A DNA stretch of 64,000 nucleotides from Macrolepiota albuminosa (taxonomy: Eukaryota > Basidiomycota > Agaricomycetes > Agaricales > Agaricaceae). Location of the stretch: positions 2,542,001-2,606,000 of the forward strand of contig JAMWFC010000082.1 in assembly GCA_027475525.1 (NCBI GenBank), read 5' to 3'. Shown in pieces: positions 1-11,704 of this stretch (its first letter is position 1; every line of letters begins with the position of its first letter). The notes under the pieces were generated by a model. The model worked only from the letters and a program-made list of their open reading frames with translations. It was not told the DNA's origin and searched no databases. The position numbers and the translations under genes were made by a program.

Positions 1-1170
1 TTTCATGTAGAGTTGACGTTTGCAATAAGTCCGAAGGAGACGAACGCCCAAGTTTTTGCTCATCACTAATCAATGGTCAACAGAAATATGGCCTTACAAA
101 CCGGGAATCTGCCTGGTTAGCAGCAGCCATGTTGTAAGCCAGAAAGCTTGTCGTTTCTTGTGTAATTTTGACCCTTTCAAGTGCGGGTGGAACCGAAACT
201 GTAAAAAAAACCTGCTGCTCATTTGAATCTTCCTCGAAGAAAGCTAATTGGCTATCGTAGACTTCTGTGGTGATGGCGTGGTTTGTTACTGCTATGGCCG
301 CATATCCAGAGGTACAGAAACGAGCTCACAAGGAACTTGATGCGGTCGTTGGCCGATCTCGTATGCCCGTATTCTCGGACTTCCCCGATCTTCCATATAT
401 TTGTGCTATCGTGAAGGAAGTATTACGATGGCATCCTGTGGCTCCTGTCGGTAAGTCATCGCACAATATGTCAATTTTGTATCAAACCTTACGGAAGTCC
501 AAAAGGTCTTCCTCATCGTTCAATGGTGGTTAGTGTGGTGGATGATCTTCAAAAGCAATTCTGATGCTGAGTAGGATGACTGGTATAAAGGATACCTTAT
601 TCCGGCAAATTCGATCGTTATCGCGAATGTTTGGTTGGATGATATTCCCTTCGAAGACAACTGCCCTCAATCTTAATCTTACTATTTTTAGGGCACTGAA
701 CCGTGATCGCAACGTGTATGGTGAAGATGTAGAGCATTTTAATCCCGCCAGGTTTTTAAACAAAGATGGTTCGCTGAAGCTTCCAATTCCGGATACTAAG
801 GATGAGGGCCATACCTCCTTTGGATTCGGACGACGGTGCGAAATATGTACCTTCCAATCCTAACAACCTGACTCTGCATCTTAGATTATGTGTTGGGAGA
901 TACGTGGCTAATAACTCGTTGTTGATCAATATAGCGAGTATCCTCTGGGCTGTCAGTATCACACCCTCAAACCAGTGTCGGCCAGACACTGACCGGAGCG
1001 TTAATGCGGGTGTGGTGGCGTGAGTTGTTACACACTTTCAACGTATCATTTTAAACAGCGTGACTCTGCAGCCGACCCGTTTTCTTTGACTGCGACTTCA
1101 CTCCTCGATTTTCAGATGCACTCAGTATTGTGGAACAGACCAAAGCCCTTTGATTATGGAGGCTGGCTGA
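1..1170 (+). CDS. Cytochrome P450, C-terminal half (5' truncated by window edge)
   Basis: A haem-thiolate monooxygenase, read from the edge of the window through several short introns. The I-helix oxygen-binding motif AGGTETT is rebuilt across introns at about 134-181 and 210-260. It is followed by the K-helix ExxR (KEVLRWHP, about 415-435), the PERF-like region (FNPARF, about 737-755) and the haem-binding loop FGFGRRLCVGR. That loop is interrupted by an intron at about 837-884, and its cysteine is the haem ligand. The substrate is unknown. The motif style fits the large basidiomycete P450 families, but I cannot assign a CYP family. The last exon is uncertain: after the helix following the Cys loop the expected C-terminal beta region is poorly conserved, so the 3' end could be eroded. 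Confidence 0.88.
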
Positions 1171-1482
1171 TCACACAGCTCTTTTTCAGATCTCTATACT
1201 TATCGGGGCATTTCCTATGTCGGGCTCGGCTCGTTTTCTATTCTACTGTCAATAAGTACATTCCAGTTGTGTATAAATCGCCTCTTCTTTATGGGTGTGC
1301 CTGTCTTATCATCTTTCAGCATGCATTTATTTTTACGTCTTCCAAATTTTAATACCATGATATAATGCAAAATTGTACTCATTCTCAAACAATCTTCGTG
1401 TTTCATGGGTACTTTGCATTCGTTGCGATTCACCACACAGGCAAGCCGATACAATGCACCCAATCCTACAGATATGTCGAAA

Positions 1483-2829
1483 TTTTTTTTTTTTTGGTGG
1501 TGTCGCGGTGGGCCAGTAGACAGCGCATAGATGTCAGCCTCTACTGGTCAGGACATGTGCGGAGGATCCGCAGAGAAATATACCATTCTTCACCCTTGTC
1601 TTGGAGTCCACCCCGTCGGAAATGCCTTTATTCACAGAGTGTGGGGCTCGGTGCTACTACCTTATCCAATACCCACTAAAACCGCGGTTATTTTTCTCCA
1701 CGACTTGAGAGGTGATGATGATGCTGGGAGGAGGTTCTTCCATGTTCTTCTGACTATGCTGGGTTTGTTTGCCTTACGCCCGAATCTCTCCTCATCTGTC
1801 GCTAGGCAGTCCAGCTTTATCTTTCTTTCCAGCGCGGCTCTAACTCTGGCTTTCATTTCGTTTTTCGTAATGGTGCGCTCCGGGTCCGCGTTTCCCGAGA
1901 TTTTCCACTCACATCTCGCTTTCCATATGGCATGTGCAGCTTCGGATACTACAATCGCCCGGAATCTGTGTTCTCCTGGATCCCTTCCTCGGTCGTTACT
2001 CGCAATGGCACAACCCAGCACTTCTCCCAGGAAGGGTTTAGAGAAAGGTATATTCCTTCTATCCATCAGCGCTCCAATAAAATCCCAGACGTGTTCTTGT
2101 CCAGATACCCTACATTCCGTGAGGATATGATTCATTGTCTCTTCTACTTGGCATACCGGGCAGATAGCCCTCTCTTCGAAGTCGCGGATGTTGTTCCAGT
2201 ATTTACCAATCTTATATAGATTGTGTATGGACTTCCATAGGAAAATTCTTACTCCCTTCGATAGGGCTCTGTTCCTCACTGACTTCCAGATCATCCCGTC
2301 TGTTAGTAGGGACCCTGTGGTTTCTTTCACATCCCATCGTGTTGCATCGAGGTTTGCACGGGTTCATCCTCGGTCCGGGGCAGGTTGTAGGCTCAGGATA
2401 CCCTTGTATATTAGGGCTTGGGTCACGCTTGCTAGCTTCGCACCCGTTACATTGTAACCTCTCGGTATTTGAAGGTTTATCTCATCCGGGGTGGCTTTCC
2501 TAGCCCCTTCGTTTGCGAGGCGGTCCGCCTCTTCATTTCCTATTATACCTGCATGACCTCTTACTTTTTCCAGTATTGTTAGGCCCTTCCTTTCGCGCAG
2601 CACAGCGACTAAGGGGCGCATGATATCACTGTTTGCTGCCCCAATCCAGCCCTCTTCTTCGCGCTTCGCCAGTAGGGTGGTTAGACTGTCTATTATCAGT
2701 TGTGAGTCGCTTTTTACCAGGATCGATTGGGTCTTCGGCACTGAACGTGCTGCCTCTAGGACAGCAATAGCCTCCCCTGTATTGTTCGTCTGTGCTATGT
2801 AGTACAAATGTCTTTGAATCAGAATCATA
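1483..2829 (-). mobile_element. LINE relic 1: 5'-truncated non-LTR retrotransposon (RNase H plus RT-associated zinc finger)
   Basis: On the minus strand, 2828-2364 encodes an RNase H domain with QTNNTGEA, KSDSQLIIDSL and RGHAGIIGNEEADRLA. In the same frame, after one TGA at 2364-2366, comes the zinc-binding domain found after many LINE reverse transcriptases (CPVCQVEETMNHILTEC) and an ORF end reading AVLVGIG. The reverse transcriptase itself is missing. The element ends in CACC followed by a run of 13 A (T run at 1483-1495 on the plus strand), the expected 3' tail. Same family as the relics at 35.2 and 55.9 kb. The 5' boundary is approximate; I found no convincing target-site duplication for this copy. 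Confidence 0.85.
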
Positions 2830-3733
2830 TAAAATTCATACCAACGTTGACGTATCTTTTATTCTCGTGCAGGACTCCATGGATATCTGTAGGTGTTGCT
2901 GCGGTTTCTTTTTTCCCGAGTCATATTTAGTGACGCCATGCTCCTGAATTTTGCGTTGATCAAGCCTGCCTGAGGACATATTGTGGCCCAAACTTGATCT
3001 ACCGAGAAACAAAGACCAGTCCCTCAGAACAAATAACTCTTCCATCTCTGAGTGGCGCAAAGGAGATACATCACTCCGTCTTAGCGAAACAGGTGTAATC
3101 GATTTTGCCAAAAGAGGAAACAATGATGGATAGGCCCTGTGTTGTTGAAGTTCTGAGACGGCACTGTGGTGCATGATGATGGGGCTTGATGTGTACAATG
3201 CTCTGAGAACAGAACGGAGTCAATAAAGTAGTCGTAAAAAAAGAAGATTAAGGGGAAAGCCCTTACAGATCGTCAAAGAAGACTAGATCCTGAAGAAGCC
3301 CACATCCCTCAATAAACCTCGCAACCAATGACAAGGTAGACATGTTCTAGGTATCATCGGGTGTCCAAAGGTTCTTTGATCAAGGCGCAATGTGAATCTA
3401 GTGAGAAGAGAAAGGATCTGCCAACACTTTATTATACCAGAGTATAAAACAATCCAGCTGGCACCGAAATCGTAGGATAATTTTGAAAACAAACTTCTGT
3501 TAGATCCGTTTCCTGGGAGCTTCACTCAGAGAATAGATCACATGGAAAGTCATCATGGGAAGGTTGGGAAGGTATAATACCAGCGTGAATTGCAAGGGAA
3601 ACATACAAGAGCCGTTACTCTTCGAGGCGCATATGTACAGGAACAATGTCATTATTTGAACCATCCAGAGTCTTGCGTAGGTATCCAGCCTAAACAACAA
3701 CCTACACCATATATATGTTAGTCGGTGATGAGG
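2830..3733. other. Unassigned 0.9 kb between LINE relic 1 and the arabinanase
   Basis: Minus-strand open stretches of 66 to 120 codons occur (for example 2836-3198 and 3283-3525), but none shows a recognisable domain or a clear exon chain. It may hold the 3' UTR of the GH43 gene and flanking DNA disturbed by the transposon. No gene is called. Confidence 0.5.
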
Positions 3734-5410
3734 TCAATATAGACAAGGTCGGCATACTGGCCAGCCAGAAGAGAAATCGAGGCGATTGATGCCAAGCTGG
3801 TATGTAATCAGTATAAGAATGCCTGTGAATGAATTTTTGAAAGCTTACGAAGCTTCCGGTGGGGGTATAATAATCTAGCAGCCCAGATTGTCAGCCAAGA
3901 GCAAAGAATGTAAGAAGATCGCAGCATACGATATACGAGGATCGGCCCATCTACGTCAGTCATGAGATCTTGACCACCAGGCCCATGAATCTATGACGTT
4001 AAAGAAACAGTACATTAGTACTTGCTCTCTTGAGGAAAATTGATTAGGTTCTTGTACATTGTCATGGGTGCCTAGAACGAGAGTTCCACCGCCGTTGAGA
4101 AGAGATACACCAGCTTGATCAACATAGCCACCAGTTGGGCTTTCGTTTGGATTATTTATGTCAGTGATCGTCCTTCAAGAATGCATTCAACTCTGACCTT
4201 GTAGACCTCCCAACCCTGATATTATATGTGCTAGACGTGCCCTCACAGCAATTATCCCAAGACGTGAACAAGTAGTAGAAGCTGCCGAATTTGTAAATAT
4301 TACTGGCTTCGATTGCTCCATTGTTAGCCGTGCGCTGCGATAGCGATGTAACAGCTGAGCTTGTTGGTTTCCCCGTCGAAGGACTCAAGCTTGACAATGC
4401 ATTAGCGTAGGTGAGGGAAATAGAAGTAGATAATTATTTGACAAACATTTCAAGCTTTATTCCAGTCCAGAAACTGCCAAGAGAGAGGTACCAGTTGCTG
4501 CCCTCTTGGGTTCAACTATTGAGTTATTCTGCTTATTTATCGAATAGAAAATAAAATGTACCAATGAAGAGACTGGAGCACGGCAATGGGATCAGGAATG
4601 CCGCAAAAGCGATGATTCTACAACTAAGGAGTAACTCACTTAGGATCGATGGCCTGTGTAGCACGTCAGTAAACCGAAAACAAAAGAAGAGACAAAACAG
4701 TCACGTTATAGTTATTGGAAGAAGTAGTCGAAGTGACGAGACCTTCATGTACAAAGCTACCTGCCAGGCTTATGCATTGTTTTGGCTTTCACGGAGTAGG
4801 GGTCTCACCAGGTAGTCCAGTAGATGATTTAGCGAAGAAAATAGCAGACTAAAGTAGCAAGAAAGAGTCAATTAGATGCTGCCATAAAGTCTCATGCTGA
4901 CATTCTGAGAACCAAAAGTCGAGGCCGCATAATAGAGCTTGTCAAAGTTTCAAAATCAGTTTTCAAGTACACAAAGGTCAAGATTGCAAAGCTCACGTAG
5001 AATTGCCCATCGAGGTAAGTGCAATCAGGTGCCCAAAGGGCTCTGTACCGCAGCTCCAATTTCTTAGACAACCCAACACTTATAAGTAACTTACCCGTTC
5101 GATGTTCCCGTATACGGGTCAGTCCAGCTTGCGCCGTTGGGCCAAACGACTCCCCTAAAGGTCCAGGCGATGCGATCCGGTGACGTGCGAATCTCAATGC
5201 CTACGCCAGTGGCTTGGAGAAAAGTGTTTGAGCACCAAAGTATTACAAAAAGGGAAACAGCTCACAAAAGACGAAGTATGTTCCAGAATTATCTTTGCAC
5301 ATGGTCGGGTCATGAACGGCAGTATCGCCGGTTACTACGCCAGGACCAACAACAGCGCGAGCGAAAGTAGCAAGCAGGATGGGTGTAAAATAAGAGAGTA
5401 GATTCATCAT
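3734..5410 (-). CDS. GH43 arabinan endo-1,5-alpha-L-arabinanase, secreted
   Basis: Predicted secreted enzyme that cuts the alpha-1,5-arabinan of pectin. The start at 5410 gives two methionines and a hydrophobic signal segment. The family signature VHDPTMCK follows, carrying the conserved Asp used as the general base in GH43. Later exons read WAPDCTYLDGQFYVS, then LSLGSFWTGIKL, IEASNIYKFGSFYYLF and CCEGTSSTY, and LLNGGGTLVLG. The end is LGINRLDFSSGWPV, typical of fungal arabinanases. About ten short introns are needed. All expected blocks appear in order, so the gene looks intact. It is divergent from the alcohol dehydrogenase at 6132. Exact splice sites in 4400-5000 were not all fixed. Confidence 0.87.
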
Positions 5411-6131
5411 GGATACTGTTTCTGCGACTGCAACACTGTCGACATTTATAAGATATCGGATTGCGGTCCTTGAAAGGACCGACAACATCCCATATTGGTG
5501 GTCACAACACTGCAGGTCATGGAAATTTACGGGAGGGACATAGAGCCAACGCGGACCGCAAGTCCTCCGAGGTCGTGTGGGCTAAGTCCACGTGCGGTAT
5601 CCAATGCAACGCATCGGGGTAAGTGTGGGATATTACGAGCAACAATTAAGAAGCATAAGCTACCCTGGTTCCAATTTGCTCTTTGGATTGCCACGTTAAC
5701 GACGGGATATAATGAGGTTTGTCCAGACATCAATAGCACAGTGTCTGCGCAATTGAAACGGATAGCCACTGGTGAGTGTCATGCACGTCACGGGCGATTC
5801 TGAAAATACATAACTGTGTGACAGTAGTAATTACTCTGCTGGAGCGGCATAAATCTTCAAGGATATAGATACCTTTAAGAAATGTGTAAATGCGAAATGA
5901 GCAGATTCGTGCACATGTGTTTGATGAAAACAGTATGAACGATCTGAATCGATAGATCGACACTCGTTTTGAGAGAATTATTCCAAGTTTTTGATGTCTT
6001 CACACTTGCACGGATCTTTTCAGACCCAAGTGTTCCCAGCTAACCCCGTGCCTTACCAAAATGCTTCCGGTCGATCGATAACCCTCTTTCCCCTACTGAA
6101 CCAATACCTCTCAATGACCCCATCTTCGACC
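5411..6131. promoter_or_regulatory. Intergenic region between divergent GH43 and alcohol dehydrogenase genes
   Basis: About 720 bp shared upstream of two divergent genes, so promoters of both should lie here. I see no clear coding exon or motif that I can name. Confidence 0.45.
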
Positions 6132-7789
6132 ATGCAAGCAATCAGATGGCATCCTCCTGCCTTTGATGTCAGGGTGGAGTCTGTTCCCGTTCCTCAGTAT
6201 GTTTATTCGCTTCATTGCCGAGTAAAGTCTTCAAGCGTGTGCCTAGAATTCAGCACCCAGACGATGTCATCGTTAAAGTCAAGGTTAGCCAAATTTCCAT
6301 TGAATGTGCCGTTATTGTCAGATTAAAGCGATCATGATAGCTCGCTGCTTTGTGTGGTACATGAGACTACATCCTCTACACCAATTACATGCCCTCAACC
6401 ATATCATTTATAGGCAGCGATCTTCATATATACAGAGGGCATGGCGGTGTGGATAAAGTGTGAGTATATCATAGCACGAGGCTGTTTGTGGCTTCATGTT
6501 CTTCGATAGTCATACATCTGGACACGAATTCATTGGAGAGGTTGTATGTTTGGGTTCGAGCTATGGGTTAAACGTACAAGGACGACCTAAATTATACTCT
6601 ACCTTGAAGATCGGCGACAAAGTTGTGTCACCTTTCTCTAGCAGCTGTGGGGAGTGCCAGTGAGTGAAGTACATTATCTCCTTCAAATGCATATTCATCC
6701 CTGGAGTGTGTGTCGGCTTGGCTACACGGCCAGGTGCCCAGAAGGGCTATTGTTTGGGTCGCCTCTTCTTGACGGAGGACAGGCTCAATACATTCGTGTC
6801 CCAAGAGGTGGAGGAACGCTCTTCAGCTTGAGTGATCCCGATACATGGTCTTCAGCACTAGCCGTACAAGAAAGAGAAAAGGCATTGATTGGACTCGCCG
6901 ATGTTTCCCTCCTATTATTGGCAGATATCTTACCAACTGGTGTTTTTGCCGCATTGCAAGCGCTAAACCATCCGAAGGTGCAGCCTCTCTTGGTAGGGCG
7001 ACCGTGGCCTCTGTGTTTTTCTCCTGAGATCAGTGCTGCAGAAGGCAACGATATTGCCTTGACTGTAGAGGATCGCATTTTGACCTTTGCAATCATCGGA
7101 TTGGGACCAGTGGGTATTTGCACTGTTGTCAGTCTCCTGGACATGTTGGCCACGCGAAAAGCTGCCTTCCGTATCGTAGCTATCGATATGCTTGAGTCGC
7201 GAAGAGAAAAGATGAAGGTAGTGTATGATGCAATTAATGCATCTGGTAAGGGAGCAGGAGAATTCGTCGTTCTATCGGCAGATGATGCAAAGGCCTATGT
7301 CAATAGAACGACAGGAGGTATTGGATGCACCGCAGTCCTGGAAGTGTGTCTTTTCTTCTCTTATCCAAGTAGTCTAAATGGAATATCTTCTATGTTAGGT
7401 TGTTGGGCATGCAGATGCATTGGTCTTAGCATATGATCTCGTTCGTGCTTTTGGTGTGATTGTTTCAGTTGGAGTGCACGGAGCGCCACCCATGCCATTC
7501 ACTGGTCGCCAATTGTACAATAAGAATGTCTCCTTTGATTTTGGTCGCTGTCCAGCTCGTGCCATGTTTCCTGTAGCATTCGATCTCCTAGGTTAGTCCA
7601 TCTAAACAAACTCAGATAAGTAATCTCAACATGTTCATCTTCGTAGTCAAACGGCAAGATGTACTCGGTACAGTCGGTGAACCGGCAAGCCTCATTGACA
7701 GGGTTGTCAGCTTTGACAAGGCAGCTGAAATGTACCGGGCATTTGAAAAAGGTGAAATCGGAAAGGTCATATTTAGTCCTTGGGACTAG
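6132..7789 (+). CDS. Zinc-dependent medium-chain alcohol dehydrogenase
   Basis: Soluble NAD(P)-dependent oxidoreductase of the zinc MDR family. Starts MQAIRWHPP. The catalytic zinc ligands are the Cys in LCGSDLH and the His in SGHEFIGE. The structural zinc loop supplies four Cys (CGEC, then C and C in CRLGYTARC across an intron). The coenzyme-binding motif GLGPVG lies near 7102-7119, followed by an acidic residue suggesting NAD. The C-terminal KGEIGKVIF is typical. A 16-nt microexon at 6341-6356, with GT and AG flanks, supplies LAALC plus the first base of the next Gly; without it the catalytic Cys is lost. Other introns lie near 6200, 6290, 6470, 6650, 7350 and 7590. The substrate cannot be told from sequence. 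Confidence 0.88.
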
Positions 7790-8690
7790 TTCAGGGTAAA
7801 ACAACAGTTGTTTTTGTATCCAAGTTCAATGTATCTTGACCATATGGCTTCTGAAGACATCAACTGCAATGAACAGTGAAAATTCGTGGTTTGAACCCAT
7901 CAGGACACCTAAGGATAGTGCAAGATGTCTATCCAGCTACCTGCAATGAACAGTGAAAATTCGTGGTTTGAACCCATCAGGACACCTAAGGATAGTGCAA
8001 GATGTCTATCCAGCTACCTGGAGATGAAGGGAGTAATCACAAGTGTCAATGAAAGAAGAGAAACAACACCGAAGCGTATTCTTTGTAGTACGACCTTAGC
8101 TATATCCTAGCGTAGGTAGATATCAATAATTAACATAGTGTTTGTACTGGGTAGTGAATATGGGCTTACTGTGCTTTGACTACACGCTTCCATAACTAGG
8201 TCAACCGTGGCGTATTCTAGTAATACCATTGTAGCTATGTTTTGTACTATCATAGTAGTGGCACGATAACAAAATCTACTGTTAGGCACAGAGCTTAGTC
8301 GTTGTATCACAGACTGAGGATAAAGATACTTACTTGTATCTCCGGCAATAATTAGGTCCTATCGGTTCATATATCCAACATGTTATGACCTCAACTCTGG
8401 AGGGAAAATTAATAACACGCTGATTTGATATCACGATACCAACATCGCATACACTACATAGTCGCATTCGGAGTAGAGTTACTCGCCTCTTAGCCTGTAC
8501 GTACTGCGGCTTGGCGTATGAACCAATTTCAATTTCATCACTGTAATAACAATCAACAACAGTGATTGTCAAGCTTGTAGCATCACATAATTCGAATTGC
8601 GAACGCTTTCGAAGATACCAGGCCTTATGTTAGTGACCTCGAACGCTTCCTGCTGCTTTGGATGATTTGTTCCCTTATTATAGAGTGTTA
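7790..8690. other. Unassigned 0.9 kb with one 77-bp duplication
   Basis: Lies between the alcohol dehydrogenase stop and the MON1 start. The first part holds the duplication at 7864-8017. The rest is AT-rich with short minus-strand open stretches (8107-8310, 8330-8572) that match nothing I know. MON1's promoter must lie in the last part. Confidence 0.4.
7864..8017. repeat. Perfect 77-bp tandem duplication 1
   Basis: Unit 7864-7940 is repeated without change at 7941-8017. It lies in non-coding DNA just 3' of the alcohol dehydrogenase. Confidence 0.95.
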
Positions 8691-10967
8691 ATGCCGCGGT
8701 CCTCACAAACCCAAAACCGAACGCCTTCAGGTGGCTGCTCAGCTTCAGACGCTGCTGCCAAGGCACCAACATCACGTCTTGTCCCACCCAACATTCGCTC
8801 ATCGCCATCTCTGTCTAACCTTCATATTCATAGCCACTCCTTAGAGTCGTCCAATACGCCTTCCGTACCCTTAATACCAACACAATCGCCCAACGTTCTA
8901 GATAGTACGGCTTCATCGGTCATCAATCTGGATCTAAATGAGGGAATCTTGGTACAAGAAGGCGACACAGAAGCAGAGTCTTCAGAAGATACTAATGCGA
9001 TGAGCTTGGAGTCTGAGACTGGTAAGAGCGACGGAGAATCTAGAAGAACGCTTCGCGACCATCTCAGGAGGACTCTAAGCCATACAGCTACGAGACCAGG
9101 TATTTCTTTTGCTCATTACGTGTCGACGCGAAGATCGATCATTTAGTAGATGTAGTAACTTCTCACTCTCATTTCAAGAGCAAATCGCGGGACGAAGAAG
9201 AAATTCCCTTTGACTCTGGTAATGTTTCAGGCAAAAAAGATTGAATGAGCGAGACTTATCATGAGACTAAAGCATCCCGATATACTCCCAGACAATATTT
9301 TGTGCTCACTGACGCTGGAAAGCCTGTTTTCGCCAGGTAGCTTTATGCAGTCGTTCACATTTCAAGTCTTAATCCTTGATAGCCTACCAGAGGGAGAGGA
9401 CTCTGGGAACACAGCAGCTACTGTCGGTGTAATCCAAGCTCTTATATCCGTCTTTCTAGACGACAATGACAAAATGAGATGTATCAACGCTGGAAGAACG
9501 CGTATTACATTCGTACTCCGGCCACCGTTGTATTATGCCTGTTCATCATCATGGGGAGAACCTGAATCAGTGGTGAGTCTGCATAGTTCAATTGACATAT
9601 TTGTCTCCTCTAAACATCGCTGTTGAAGAAAGACACGCTCCCACCTGGAATATCTTCATCTCCAAATCTTGAGTATTGTCACTGCTGCACAACTACGGCG
9701 CATATTTGAGCGTAGGACAAATTTTGACCTGGGACGGCTACTTAATGGTAAGCACTCTTTTGCGCCCGATTGCTACTGACTCAAGTATAACAGGAGCTGA
9801 AAGTCTCCTTTCGTCCTTACTGACTCGGCTTGAATTCGACCTCTCTATGAGTACATCGTCGCTTCAATGCCTTAAACTGGACCCAAACTTGAGGAAACGA
9901 GCGGCCGAAGCACTGCTGCCTCCTTCAAAACTGAAGGACATACTCTACGTCATGCTCGTGGCAGAAGGAAAAGTCATCACACTCATCCGACCCAAAAAAC
10001 ATTCAATACATCCTGCGGGTAAGAAAATGCTCTCAGATCGAGGGTATTGATACGAACTCTTACAGATATTCACATTACCCTCAACACAATTCACTCGCCC
10101 TCGATAATAAATTCTCCAGCCTCCTCCTCGTGGATCCCGCTCTGCCTGCCGAAATACAATCCATCAAGTTTCGTCAATGCCTACATATCTTTTCTGCCCC
10201 AAGATAGTGAAGTTTCTTCACCGTCATCTCGACTGCAGGCCGACTCAGAACCTACGCCAACACAGGAACAAGCGATTCCGCTGTATGTAGCTTCGACACA
10301 ATTGCGTCTTGCTCTCGTTTGTATTAGTGGTGGGGGTGAAGTTGAGTCCATACGCGGATGGTGTGGATCAGTGATAACAGTGGGACCTGCATCATTCCTA
10401 ACGCGTCAATTTGCTCACGAAGTACGCAGCGGTTAGAGAAGGACGGAATCTTAGATGCCATCGTCAATGCATGCTCATCCAGACAAACAGAGTACTCCGT
10501 CGGAGATTTGGGTATACCTGGACTTCGTCACTTTGTCTACAAGTCACGATCTCAAGTGCAGATCACGACGCCTACATTTGAAGATCCTTATGAATCCCTC
10601 CAGGATCGCCGGAGGTATAACGTCTTAAATCTTTTTAGAATCGCTTTCTAACTTTAGTTCAGGATAATCACTCTATATCAGATCCTACACGACGCAATAC
10701 ATGCTAAGTCGGGTCAAGGAGGAACTCTTAAACTTCAATACATTCGAACGGGTAAGGAGAGTGTCATGGGCTGGGTTTGTAGCAAATCCGTTTTGTATGC
10801 CTCTGATCTGATCGCCGTAAATACAGATAACTCAATTGTTTGAACTCTACGTTGCATTGTCTCCGATGTTGCCAAAGGCGGCTGCTGTCGGGGCTGCCAA
10901 TGCTGTTGTTCGATGGGTCAAGAAGGAGGAGACGAAACTATTTTTGAGAGATGCACCAACATTTTGA
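8691..10967 (+). CDS. MON1: MON1, subunit of the Mon1-Ccz1 Rab7 exchange factor
   Basis: With Ccz1, Mon1 activates Ypt7/Rab7 on late endosomes and vacuoles for fusion and autophagy. The N-terminal about 150 residues are Ser/Thr-rich and probably disordered. Longin-type domain 1 follows (QVLILDSLPEGED, then a strand-helix pattern). Next is the strongly conserved block HLEYLHLQILSIVTAAQL with RRTNFDLGRLL (about 9630-9745). Then come RPKKHSIHPADIHITLN and WIPLCLPKYN, and the C-terminal GLRHFVYKSRSQVQ and LYVALSPMLPKA. All canonical Mon1 blocks are present in order, joined by about eight introns. Length fits fungal Mon1 proteins. The start at 8691 is the first ATG in frame with the Ser-rich N-terminus. 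Confidence 0.92.
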
Positions 10968-11123
10968 TAGTATATATTGTGGCCAGCAAGACCTCGCCGC
11001 TACCCATGTATATAATTTATATGGTTTCCGGGCGATTGGAATAGACAGGATGAAACTTTTGTTTTAGCGGTCACAGTTGTGTCACAACTCACTGTCTTCA
11101 AAAAGTACATGTATAATAATTTC

Positions 11124-11704
11124 ATGTTCCTCCCCAACTTCGCTTCTACTACCTCGCGACTGCGCATTGCAGCACCTCGCCTTACACGCTCGGTGGTCAA
11201 TAGAGCCGTCTCTCGGCCTGTCCCTCTGCCACGGGGTATCATCTTTGCCTTCAGAAAGCTTAACACCAGTGCTCACCTAATTCCAAACCCTTGGAACAGA
11301 TACCATTTCCACTCCCGCGGAATTCCTCAAGGCAATCGGCCGCTCTTCTGAAACAAAACTTGAAGTGGGACACTGGGATGCGCTGTGGAAGTTGTCAGGG
11401 CATGACCTAAGACAGAAGGGACTAGCTGTTCGGGACAGAAGGTACGTTGTGTTTTGGGATCCGAGTTGATATTGAAAGTTAGATTCTGTGTTTTACAGGT
11501 ATATCCTATGGTGTATGGAGAAGTATCGTAGTGGGCTTTCAATCGAGTCTTTCGCTCATGAGGCCAGGCCGAAGAAGACAATTCGGGGGTAAGTAATTTG
11601 TGTAGCTTATGCGCATTATTTTCATACTACGTCTTAGCTGGGGCCCTTCTGTTCAAAACGGAAAACGAATACGGTCAAGACGAGATAAGAACAAGAAGAA
11701 ATAG
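11124..11704 (+). CDS. FYV4: Mitochondrial small ribosomal subunit protein mS41 (IGR motif)
   Basis: Small basic protein of the mitochondrial ribosome. The first exon (11124-11235) gives an Arg/Ser/Pro-rich N-terminus with the character of a mitochondrial presequence. Joining it to 11300 yields TISTPAEFLKAIGRSSETK, containing the defining IGR motif. It is followed by WDALWKLSGHDLRQKGLAVR and DRRYILWCMEKYR, matching the FYV4/mS41 domain in order. Introns lie at about 11236-11299, 11441-11500 and 11589-11638. The tail is Lys/Arg-rich and ends at 11704. The domain call is firm; the extent of the presequence is inferred. Confidence 0.85.

Noticed and set aside
2836..3525. Minus-strand ORFs as a separate gene beside the arabinanase
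   Set aside because: They are open for 80-120 codons but have no domain, no consistent exon chain and lie next to a transposon insertion.
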